Positions 21,799 through 32,026 of a stretch of DNA of 64,000 bases are shown here, one piece after another; position 1 is the stretch's first letter, and each line of letters starts with the position of its first letter. A model generated the notes under the pieces. That model searched no databases. It was not told the origin of the DNA and saw nothing but the letters and a program-made list of their open reading frames with translations. The stretch spans positions 35,161,607 through 35,225,606 of the forward strand of contig NC_084802.1 in the NCBI RefSeq assembly GCF_963169125.1, given 5' to 3'. The translations under genes and the position numbers were made by a program. The stretch comes from Humulus lupulus (lineage: Eukaryota; Streptophyta; Magnoliopsida; Rosales; Cannabaceae).

Positions 21799-24280
21799 TG
21801 TAACGCCCCAAATTCCATAATGTGGCTTAATGCCTTGATTAAGGGGCCGGGAGGGCCATAATTGATTTATTATGCAATTAAATGATTATATGCATGATTA
21901 TGTGAGTTATATTATTATATGATGATAAATGCATGCATATGGGTCCACTTTTCATTATAAGGGTATTTTGGTAATTTGGCATGTTGAGGGCATATTTGTA
22001 TATTTTCATGCATGTTGGTGATCTATGGATGAGGTCACATTATTCTGTGGATATGTTTGAGCTATTCGGCATGAGACAATCTTAGAATGCAAGTTAGCAG
22101 TTTGGTCATAACAGGGTTATTTACTGGGCTCGGGGTAATTTGCTGCTTAGCACATTACCGGGAATTATAGGGTAATGGGATATGATTTAATTACTATTTG
22201 AGAATATTGGGAATTTGAGGACGTTAATTATGATTAACGGGATTTGACGGGAAAGGACGATTTTGCCCTTGGGGCTGTTAAGAAGTGAAATAGGCTTGGG
22301 GGCATTTTGGTCTTTTAACCAAGGGTTACATTTTAAACTAGAAGGTTGTAGTAGAGTCTTAAGCAAAAATAGAGACTCGTTTCCTTCTCTCTCACGATTA
22401 CCTATCTCTCTCTCTTCCTCTTGGATTACCTAAGTGGAGATTGAAGCTTGGGGATCAAAGATTGAGGGTTTGGGGTTGTGATCAGTAGTTGAAAGGGGTT
22501 TAATTCTGTGTTTAAGGTAAGGATTTCAATTTGTTTTTCTGGTTTGCTTTGTTCTTAAGGATAGTTTAAAGCTTTGGATTCTTGATTGTAGAACTAGGTT
22601 TTTGAGGTGATTTTAAATGGTTTAAAGCTTAGGTTTTGTTGGTTATATGATGGATAAGTTGTGGTAATGTTTGGGAACTTTGATTTTTGGATTTGGAAAT
22701 GTTTGAGTAGGTTTTTGGAATGATTTAGAAGAGGAAAAATGAAGGTTTTTGGCTGGGTTCTAGGTGGGGCTGCGACACTTGGTAGGCTGGCTGCAGTGCG
22801 TGGTGCAGGCAGTGGAGGCTGGCGCCTCTATTTTTGGGAAGCGGGTCGCGGCTCAGTAGGGTGGGGCCACGGCGCTTAAGGGCATTTGTGGCCAGAATGG
22901 TGTTTTAATCGTGGGAACTCGAACCTTAGGCCATGGGATCGTTCCTACTACTCGGTTTAGTTGGATTCGAAGTTCTGGAGGCTAGGTCTAGGTCCGGGAA
23001 CCTTTTATTACTCATTTTATTGATGGGAGTTTATTATTTGGTTATGACTAGGTGACCACTAAGGGATTTAAGGACTGATCGTTCTCAAGGGTCGTTCTTT
23101 TATTATTCCACGCTCAAGCCAGAGGTAAGAAAACTGTACCCAGCATTTGACAAGCATGGTTATTGATGAGGCATGTTGAGTACTCTATATGTGGACATTG
23201 ATTGCATTGTAAATGCTTAGCAATCTTGCTTATCTATGAATGGTACTGACTTATTAGTCAGAAACGGCAATGGTGTCAGTAATGACTGTGAAGCTGTGAC
23301 TTATTAGTCAAGTTTGACAGTAGCACTAAGCACTGGTCGTATGGGATTGACCTATGAGTCAAGAACGGTATTAGCGTGTTTAACGCAAGCCAAAAATATT
23401 AGATTTAATCGACATAAGCACTTCCAACATAAGCATGAAATGCTTGATTGACCTTAAGTTCGATGAAAACAAAAGCACTGGTCTAGTCTAAAGGCTAGTT
23501 ACTTAAAGCCAGAGCCAAAAGGCTAAGGTGACTGACATGTCACATGGCTTAGGGAGCGGATCCCTATAGATGGACTTATTAGTCATCTATTTAAGGAGCA
23601 GAACCCTCAAGATGGACTTATTAGTCATCTATATAGGGGACAGATCCTTGAGGTAGACTTATTAGTCACCTATCAAATGTGTGACTCATTAGTCACTTAA
23701 ATAACGTGTGATTTATTAATCACTCATCTGATTGGGCGGCAAGCCCCATAATGCTTACCATAATCATTTGTTGATCTTCACTTATCTGATTTGGACTACA
23801 AGCCCCAGTATGATTATCATAATCATTCATTGATATTGTATGCATGCAGTAATGAGTTTTCTTGCTGAGCCTTGGCTCACGAGTGCTATGTGGTGCAGGT
23901 AAAGGGAAAGAAAAGCTTACCCTGCCTTGATTGGAGAGCTTAGGTGGCGATGTGTACATTTGCGGCCACTTGACCACCACAGCCAAGGTGTTTCTCAGGG
24001 GAACTAGGGGTTAACCCTATATTTTGCCACTTAGGTCGGCGGGTTGTAATTTTTACACTGTAATGACCATTTTGGATTGTAAATAACTCGTAAACGCTTT
24101 TATGAGACCATGTACAGTTTAATGTTTTAAATAAAATATATCCATTCCTTTTAATAGAAAATTTTCACCCAGGCCTATTAATAACACCTAGATGCACGTT
24201 TATAACCTAATGACTCGTTTAGCGAGTTAAGCACTGTTTAAAGTTCATAATAACGGTCTTGGAGTAACCAAGGCGTTATA
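21799..24280 (+). mobile_element. 5' LTR of a decayed Tekay/Del-like Ty3 element
   Basis: The LTR starts TGTAACGCCCC and ends AAGGCGTTATA, an imperfect terminal inverted repeat, and is followed by a PBS at 24284. It is 2482 bp. Several dyads of the form TGACTTATTAGTCA lie between about 23250 and 23720, and there is a GC-rich block at about 22770-22880. The flanking bases AATAC (21794-21798) are the expected left target-site duplication, but the right partner was not found. Assignment to the Tekay/Del chromovirus group rests on LTR length, the PBS and the internal gag and RT style. Confidence 0.8.
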
Positions 24281-24283
24281 ACC

Positions 24284-24295
24284 TGGTATCAGAGC
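24284..24295 (+). other. Primer-binding site (tRNA-iMet) of the outer element
   Basis: TGGTATCAGAGC lies three bases after the 5' LTR end. It is complementary to the 3' end of plant initiator methionine tRNA and marks where reverse transcription would start. The leader then runs to 24478 and resumes after the nested Tat A element at 37467. Confidence 0.85.
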
Positions 24296-24483
24296 GTGCC
24301 AAGGTTTAGGGTTCCTGTAGACTGGCTGGGCATGTACACTCGCCACTGAAGACAAGCTCGACTCATGGTTTGGTAACTATTTATGTGTTATTGCTTAAGT
24401 ATAATATAAATGCTTTACCTGCTTACATGAGATATATTGATATGGCTGGGCCTTCATTATTGCATCATAAGCAAGAACGTGCT

Positions 24484-25073
24484 TGTTGACCCCCGTTTTG
24501 GTCAACTGACACGGAGTCGGATAATTGATATGACAAAAGGTATTGAAGCAAATCTAATGGAGAAACAGTAAATAACACAACGATATTATAGTGGTTCGGC
24601 CCCAAGAATTGGTAATGACCTACATCCACTTAAGCTATTATTAATATAGAATCTCAAAGGAGTAATCAAAGAACTAGGGTTCTCCGAGTTTCACAGACCT
24701 TAGAGAGGAGAATAATACAACGATAACTCTAATTCTCTTGTATAGTATGAACTCAAGATCAGCCAAAAGTCCCCTCCTTGAGTTATTTCTATCTATTTAT
24801 AAGCTCAAGGAGGGTTACATGAATCAGTTACAGATATTTTCTCCTAAATAATTGGATACTCAAGAAATCACGGGAGACAATCTCGGATATGATCATAACT
24901 GCATAAGATTTTCTCCAAATATATCGAGTATACGACCAAGCTGGTCGCATATAAAGTTCAAATGTTATGCCATGGGAATCTCTCTGGTCGATGGTCAAAC
25001 AGGACTTCCGCCAGGTGTCAGCCACGTGTTGAAAACGCCTGCCACGTCACCCATACCTGCTTTTTGGATAACA
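24484..25073 (-). repeat. 3' LTR of Tat A
   Basis: 590 bp, equal in length to 36872-37461. On minus it has a TATA box (TATAAATA, 24801-24794) flanked by an 11-bp perfect inverted repeat: CCCTCCTTGAG at 24814-24804 and CTCAAGGAGGG at 24782-24772. The polypurine-like ACTTGGGGGCAAA (25086-25074) lies directly next to it. Confidence 0.95.
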
Positions 25074-25086
25074 TTTGCCCCCAAGT
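25074..25086 (-). other. Polypurine tract of Tat A
   Basis: On minus it reads ACTTGGGGGCAAA immediately before the TG of the 3' LTR, the standard position for plus-strand priming. A near copy (ACTTGGGGGGCA) occurs on the same strand at 28890-28879, inside the element. Confidence 0.7.
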
Positions 25087-25918
25087 TTATTTATTGCGAC
25101 CAGAAATAAATAAACTTTAGGAAAACAATTGTTCATATGCCCCACGAAATCTGTCAGAGCCCTCGTGCGTTTTTGAAAACCGTGACCTAATTATGTCTAA
25201 TCAAGCCTTTTCAGTTTTCAAGAAACCATTCCGATGGCTTATACACTCCCCCACGCTTCGAAAAAGGGAAAGTCATGATTGCCACTTTTTGTTACACTTC
25301 AGCCTCTATAAGTAGCCTCCTCATCTTCCTTATAATCTTTTACTCACCATTTTCTGCCAAGAACTCTCAAGAGCTTTATTCTGGAACCCAGAATTTCGAA
25401 AATTTCAGACGCCCTGCCGAGGATCTTTCAAATTCAAAGCTTTCATTTTTCTGAATCTCCAACCTTTGCTCATGTAATTTCTTAGTCTTTTAAACTCTTC
25501 GTGATGCCATGCATGTTGCTACTGTGATTTGAAATTTTTTGCGTTCTTGAGTAGAAATTTGTGAGGATTTTGTATAAACCGTTTGATGATTGATAGGGTA
25601 GTGTATTTTTTCTTTATATAAGTTGGGAGTTAGTTTGATAGTAAGGATCATAGATTTAGGGCGTAAAATCAACGTAAAAATTCAATTTTTAGGCTAGTTG
25701 AAAAACTGGGTTTTTCCCGCCCCTTAGGAGTTGAAAAAAGCTTCTTTTCAGAAAACTTTTTACTTTCCTTTTTGATCCGTTTTTCAAAATGCTAGCATAA
25801 AACTTAGTGTTCGATTAGAATGCTGCTGGTCGATAGACGCGAGTAACGTTATCCCAACTTCCCACATAAAGTCCCAGGCTATGCGTCTTATCTCCTCCTT
25901 TGTCTGTTTGCAATTCAT
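25087..25918 (+). promoter_or_regulatory. Promoter and leader of the antisense gene
   Basis: CCTCTATAAGTAGCC at about 25310-25324 is a good TATA box on +, about 600 bp upstream of the ATG at 25919. It would start a transcript near 25345 running against the retrotransposon. The leader is AT-rich and could contain a further intron, which I could not define. Confidence 0.5.
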
Positions 25919-28545
25919 ATGCAAGACCCTTGGGGAGGAGAAAGACCCATTGAAGACGACCTCCTAGCTCAGCTACTTGAAGGCGAAGAACATCCTTCTA
26001 CTTTGATACCAGATATTCCTTTCTCTCGCCTTAACCCAAACACTTCTTCGGTTCCGACCCAAAAAATGGCTCGTACCAAAACTAAAGCTCGAAAAAGAAA
26101 AACTCCCAACACTTCTTGTCAGCCTATTGCCGACGCCCCCTCGACCAGTGGTCGAGGTGAAAATATTCCTGATGCCAATGTGCAAAGGCATGCCCGTCCT
26201 CGACACCCTACTCAGCCAGATGTGGAGTGGCATGTTGTCCCTGAGAGTAGAGTGACAATCAGGATGATCGCCAACTACTTAAATAAATACAAACTGACAG
26301 GGGTGACCCTGGTTAAACCTTCCCTCGACCAACGGGCTAATCTGCCTGGTGGGGCTTACAGCTCCTGGTCGCGGTTTCACATTGAGGAAGGTGCCACTTT
26401 GCCTCTTCACTCATTCTTTCAGGGGGTGGCCAACTACTTCGGAGTTGCCCCCTTCCAAATCACCCCAAATGGTTATAGAATGCTCGCTGCACTCTATATC
26501 CTGTATAGCCAGAAAAATTGGTCCGCCTCGTCCCCGCACGAGGTCAACTTCCTATTTGACCTTAAATCCAACCCCAACCAAGAAGGCACGGGGTTCTTCC
26601 ATCTTTGTCATCAGGAAACCGGGCGCACTTTCCTGACTGACACTACCCAATCTCCAATGTGGGGAGGTGACACCAGGAGTATTTCCTTACGCCTGACCTG
26701 GTCGCAGACAACTTGGCCTTCACCCGAGGAGGTAAAATTCTCACGTCGTTAGCTTCTTCACTTGGTGTTTTTCTGCCACAATGTCTTGAATTTTCAATGT
26801 GTTTCAGGCCCATGGTTGAGACCAATCCCAACTCTAAGGATGGAGTCAAGGGCGACATTCTTAGCCAGCATGCCCAATGCTGATAAGAGTATCAAAAATT
26901 TAGTTATGGAGGCAAACCTTAGGTTGGTTGGCCTCTAGAATCCCCAACCAGCGATGAGTGGACCTTCGGCAGAAGACGCCCATGCCAAAGTGGAACCCGA
27001 GCAGCAGCCCCAAGCGTCTCCTCCGCAGAGGAGAACAACTGGGGTTACAATTAGGGAACCTACCGCCACTCACCGAACAAAGAGGCCCTTGGCTCCTAAG
27101 AGAAAAGGAAAACAAAAGGCTGCCGAGCCTACCGAACTCTCTGATGACTCGTCGGATGATAACAGTATATTAATTTCGCTTTTAAACCATTTACAAATTC
27201 CCTATCATCTATTCGATGGGGACGGCAACTTTAAGAATGCACCCTCCTGAAATTCAGATTTCTTACAGGCAATAGGTAGTTCAGTAAATAATGTAGCGAC
27301 CAATAGTTGTAGTGCGGGTACTTTACTTGTAATCCTTTTACTTTTATTCTTTTTCCCTATGCGACTATTTAGTCTTACTGTTCACGTTGTTTCGTTTTGT
27401 GTAGGTATGGACTCTGATGACGTCTTTGAGCATTACAAGTCTGCATCTACCTCTTCTGGCCAAAAGAAAGATAACAAGAGGGCTCGAGGGGAGAGCAGTA
27501 AGACTCCCTCGAAGAAGGCTCGAACTGACAATCCTTCAACCACTACCCCCTCGAAGGAGAACTCACCACCTCCACCTTCCTCCGAGCATCCGGCCTCCAC
27601 TCCCGCCGACCAACAGCCTTCTCCTAAGGCTCCTAGTAGGGAGGCACTAAACACCCAGCCCGAAGGCTTCCTGCCCAGCCTCGTGGTTAGCTCTGCTAGG
27701 GAGAGGATATACAAACTCTCCAAGCATAAACGCAGTCGGGCATCTATTACTGACACCGCCACTATGGAGGCCGACCAAGTCCTCAATAGAGGACTGAATG
27801 AGATAGTTAGCGTAAGTCAATTCCTGCTGCTGTAACATTTATTTTTTATTTCCCTTATTTACATCCTTTTTTATCTGTTTTCAGAGGCTGCTGACCTTAA
27901 CTGCTGGCTGGCGCCGTACTGGGGCGCTGGTGTCTCGGGGAAGGAACTTTGATTCCAGGCTTGCCGAGACTAAGCAAGCACTCGAGGCTGCAAACATCGA
28001 GCTTGCTAAACAAAATGGCGAGCTGCTCAAGGAGAAGACGGAGCTGTCCAGGCAGAAAGATAAACTGCTCGAGGACAAAGCTAATCTGACTCAGGAGCTG
28101 CTGGCTACCCGGGGCACCTTGAAGAAAGCCAACGAGACCAAGGAAAAGTTCAAGGAAAGTGCCAAGCTCAACTATCAAGAATCTGTGCAGCTCGAGCTTG
28201 ATCTGGTTGCAAGCAGGCAGAAGGCGGAGGAGCTCGGAAACCGAGTACGGGAGCTTGAGGAGGCCGGGGCCAGGGATTTGAAGAAGTACAAGGATGCCAC
28301 TCATCTCTGCTTCTACGAATTCTGGAAGCATAACTGGGAGGCTAACTTCAACTACCTGTCCGAACGCTTGAAGAGGACTCTGATGATGCAGTGCGCCATC
28401 TGGCTGGAAAAAGAAGAAAAAGGCCAAAGTGCCTGCCTCTTCAGAGATCTCCCTGGCAGGGGGGATTAATGATGCAGATGCTGAAGCTGGCCCTTTCGTC
28501 GACCAAGGCACTCCTCAAGACCCTCAGGACCCTCCAGCTCCTTAA
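25919..28545 (+). pseudogene. Antisense spliced gene of Tat A (putative gypsy-type transposon domain, PF04195-like)
   Basis: A four-exon gene opposite to gag-pol: 25919-26731, 26808-27164, 27405-27810 and 27887-28545. All three introns (76, 240 and 76 bp) are GT-AG. Junctions 2 and 3 join in frame as read. Junction 1 joins in frame once the true frame of late exon 1 is used (PDLVADNLAFTRGG). Exon 1 contains a folded domain (VTIRMIANYLNKYKL, GAYSSWSRFHIEEGATLPLH, FQITPNGYRMLAALYIL) of the style called putative gypsy-type transposon. Exon 3 is rich in Ser, Pro and Lys, and exon 4 is a long Glu/Lys/Leu coiled coil followed by a basic stretch. Breaks are a 1-base shift near 26675, a stop near 26937 and a shift near 28410. 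An alternative start is Met at 26066. The function of the family is unknown. Confidence 0.72.
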
Positions 28546-29176
28546 AAAATATTTTTCTTTTATTTCAACTATACAACCCACAGGTCGTACCATAAAGACA
28601 ATTTACTTGTATTGCTGCAAGGGCAGCCATTTTACTTTTATTTGAACAGTTACATCCGAGCAGTACTGCTCGCAGTGTAAAATAATTCCTTTTGATATTA
28701 TAATATTTTCTCTTTATTATAATATATGTTCGCATGACCGAACCTAGCATAGTACTTTGGCTCTATTTAACAAAATACAAATTTTGAAAAATACTCTAAG
28801 TACCGTAGCATGCTTTCACTTATTTTGTTCGTGTGTTTACATACCTCTTGGTATGCTTTGCTATCGGTGTACCTTATATGCCCCCCAAGTGACTGAGGAG
28901 CTTTAGGTCCTTGGTCACTTGCCTTGACCACGACTTGTACGAACATTGCTGCTCGGGATAACTTGTAAAAATTAGAATACAGCAAAACAACACACGTAGT
29001 GAACAAATACTTGTAATAAATTATAAAGGTTGGCAAGAATGACTGGCTGCGTACAGTCCCTTATAGTTCTCGTATTAAAATGGACTAAACATGTCTTTAC
29101 GAGTGATCTTTAAAAGATCTTACACTTATGATAACTCTACAAAATAGAGTTATTTTACCACATTTTATAAGCCAAT
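28546..29176. other. 3' flank of the antisense gene, spacer
   Basis: AT-rich non-coding sequence of Tat A between the antisense gene and the inserted LTR at 29177. It includes the second polypurine-like tract ACTTGGGGGGCA on minus (28890-28879). Nothing else was recognised. Confidence 0.6.
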
Positions 29177-30542
29177 TGTTGCTTAGTTCTTGAGTTTTTA
29201 ATTAATTTATAAATTTTTTAAGTAATTTTGAATTTATTAGTTTTATTTTGATTTTATGTATTTTTATTTATTTTTTGTATTTATTTTGTTTAATTATGTT
29301 GTTACTAATTTATGTGTGTTTAATTTCTTTATGTAGGTGTATTTGTTGGGGCAAATGAAATGTTGATAAAATGTTGGTATAAATAAATGAAGAAATCAAG
29401 CCCAAAATGAAAGGCCCAATCCAATTCTTGACAATGCCATGTCATCAATCCATGTGCTTCTTTCTCCACCATTGGATTTGTAACTATAGGAAAAGATGAC
29501 AATTTTGAGCATGAATCCATGTGCTTTTTTTAGACCAATAGGAGTGTTATCCTTTACCAAAGAATTTATCTATAAATAGGAGTCTCATTTCACCATTTCA
29601 AGCACACCTTCTCTTACACCACTTCTTCCATATCTCTATTCTCTCCATCTTTTTTCTTTTCTTAGATTAGTTTTTATGTATTTTTAGAGGAATAATTTGG
29701 AGGCTCCTCCTCCAAATTTTCCTATTTATGTTGTAATTTTTATTTTGTTTTTGATAGTTATGGGTTTCTAATCCACTTAAAATTATTAAGGTGGAGGATG
29801 AACCAAGATATAACTATATAGTGTTTATTTTATGTTGACCTCCCAAAATGAGCAATAAAGTTTATGATTTTTCTTCTTCTAAATATTTCTTTCATCTATA
29901 ATATCATGTATTTTAGATTGTTAGAACATATTTTACTTGGTTCTTAATTGTGCAAAATCATAGTATTCTTTGATTAAGTTGTGTCATTAAATTGTTCACA
30001 TCCAATGCTTAGAACAAAAATACTATATTTTGCTTTAGAAATAACATTATTTGATTTTTTTGTAGTTTCATTAAATTGATTCACAACTAATGCTTTGAAG
30101 TTATACTATTGAAGTGAAGGAAAATCTATATTTTTGAATTAAAGAGAGCTTAAAGGAAGTATAATGTTTTGGAAAAGGTAATTAGATTGATTTCAATTAT
30201 CACTAAAAATTGGGAAGTCAACATATTAATAAATATTATTATTTATATTTTGTGGATTCTAAAATCTTAATAATTTTATAAATAACTATTAAAAACAAAT
30301 CTTTTTAGTTTATTTATTTTAATTTTTTTTTTAGTATTTTCTTTCTTTATTTTAAAACTAAACACATCAATCTTTGGAACTAGGTTAGAAATTTATTTCA
30401 TTTTGGTAAAAATAGTTTTCTCTTTTGATTTAAGTCAACTCCTTTGGGTTCGATCTCGTGCTTACACGAAAACTTTTCTATAAATACGATTCGTGCGCTT
30501 GCGAGTATAAATATTTAAAACATACCCGTTTTGGGTTCAACA
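29177..30542 (+). mobile_element. Probable solo LTR inserted in Tat A
   Basis: A 1366-bp non-coding block starting TGTTGCTTAG and ending GGGTTCAACA, with the 5-bp inverted end TGTTG/CAACA. It contains an AT-rich U3-like region, a TATA-like TATAAATAGG near 29570 and an R/U5-like end (CGATCTCGTGCTTACACG and TGCGCTTGCGAGT). TTATAAGC lies close outside both ends (29165-29172 and 30545-30552) but does not abut them exactly, so the duplication is imperfect. The general pattern resembles the LTR at 930-2325. Confidence 0.6.
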
Positions 30543-30637
30543 ACTTATAAGCGATCAGTCATATAACATGACTAACCCTTTTTCAAAACTTGTAAAAAGT
30601 AAAAATTAATACAAGCTAGTCCTTTAAGAAGGACTGT

Positions 30638-31510
30638 TTATTGATAATACTTGCGCAAGTGTTCTCCATTCCAATAGCGCGGAACTAGATCTCCATTTAA
30701 GCGTGCAAGTTTGTATGTGCCTGGGTGAAGGACTTCTTCAAACCGGTAAGGTCCTTCCCAGTTTGGTCCGAGTACTCCAGCAGCCGGGTCGCGGGTGTTT
30801 AAGAAGGCTCGTCGAAGCACTAAATCTCCGACGTCGAACTTTCTTTCTTTTACTTTCGATTTAAAATATCGGGTGACTTTTTGCTAGTATGCAGCTACTC
30901 GGAGTTGGGCTTTTTCTCGTTTCTCCTCAAGCGAGGCTAGGGACTCGATCAACAGTTGGCTATTTTGGTCTTGGTCGTATGTGATTCTTCGATGTGAGGG
31001 CGGATCTAACTCGACTGGAAACATAGCTTCATACCGGTATGCTAAGGAAAACGAGGTGTGACCTGTTGCTGTTCGATGAGACGTTCTATACGACCAGAGT
31101 ACTTCACGCAGCTGTTCTGGCCATGCCCCTTTAGCTTCCTCAAGTCTTTTCTTCAGGGTATCCTTAAGCGTCTTATTTACTGCTTCGACTTGCCCATTGG
31201 CTTCTGGGTGCGCGACTGAAGAAAGGCTTTTGATGATTCCATGCCTTTCGCAGAAGTCTGTGAATATGTCACTGTCAAATTGGGTGCCGTTATCTGAGAC
31301 GATCTTTCGGGGCAATCCATATCGACAAACAATGTTCTTGATGACAAAGTCAAGCACCTTCTTTGTCGTTATGGTAGCGAGTGGCTCAGCTTCAGCCCAT
31401 TTGGTGAAGTAGTCGACTGCCACAACCGCATATTTTACTCCCCCTTTTCCTGTTGGTAAGGACCCAATTAAATCAATATCCCATACTGCGAAGGGCCATA
31501 GACTTTGCAT
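30638..31510 (-). pseudogene. Tat A integrase core and C-terminus
   Basis: The catalytic core is open from 31510 to 30884. The acidic triad is visible as WDIDLIG (D13 of this frame), SDNGTQF (D73) and NGQVEAVNK (E109), a DD35E spacing typical of retroviral-type integrases. A stop (near 30882) separates the C-terminal domain (30820-30638: LRRAFLNTRDPAAGVLGPNWEGPY, YWNGEHLRKYY). Integrase inserts the cDNA copy into chromosomes. This copy is broken by that stop and by another directly before the core (31511). Confidence 0.9.
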
Positions 31511-32026
31511 CTATTTTAATGCATTAGGAGCTGTGCGTGGGATCTTGGAAAACCTCTGACACTTATCACATTTTCGCACAAACTCCATTGAGTCTTCGTT
31601 CATAGTTGGCCAGAAATAACCCTGCCTCAGAATATTCTTCGATAAGCTCTGCGCCCCAGCATGATCTCCACAGAATCCTTCAGGTACCTCTTTCATCAGC
31701 TCTTTAGCCTTTTATGGTATAATACATCTGAGGAGTGGCATGGAGTATCCTCTTCCGTATAGAACACCATCGACTAGTATGTATCTAGCAGCCTGTCTAT
31801 GAAGAGTCCTGGCTTTGTTTCTATATGATGGTAGTACGCCACTAGCAAGATACTCCAAGTACAATGCCATCCATGTATCTTCCAATCGTATCTCCATACT
31901 GGTTTCATCTGCTCGTATGCTCGGTTCGCGTAGCCTTTCTACTGGCACTATGTTTAAAGTGTCGCCATCTTTCGCACTCGCGAGTTTCGCTAAGGCATCT
32001 ACGTTTGAATTCTAATCTCGATGTAT
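31511..32026 (-). pseudogene. Tat A linker and integrase zinc-binding region
   Basis: The frame continues from RNase H through NVDALAKLASAKD and VDGVLYGRGYSMPLLRC to the HHCC-type zinc region (GFCGDHAGAQSLSK, then CDKCQRFSKIPR). Stops occur near 32024, 32010 and 31715 and at 31511. The first His of HHCC appears as Pro (EVPEGF), whereas Tat C has His (EVHEGF), so this copy has also lost a zinc ligand. Confidence 0.85.

Noticed and set aside
27433..28511. Minus-strand ORFs of 117 and 204 codons opposite to exons 3 and 4 of the antisense gene
   Set aside because: They are Leu/Ser-rich mirror frames of the Lys/Glu/Leu coiled coil. The + strand has the splice-consistent structure.
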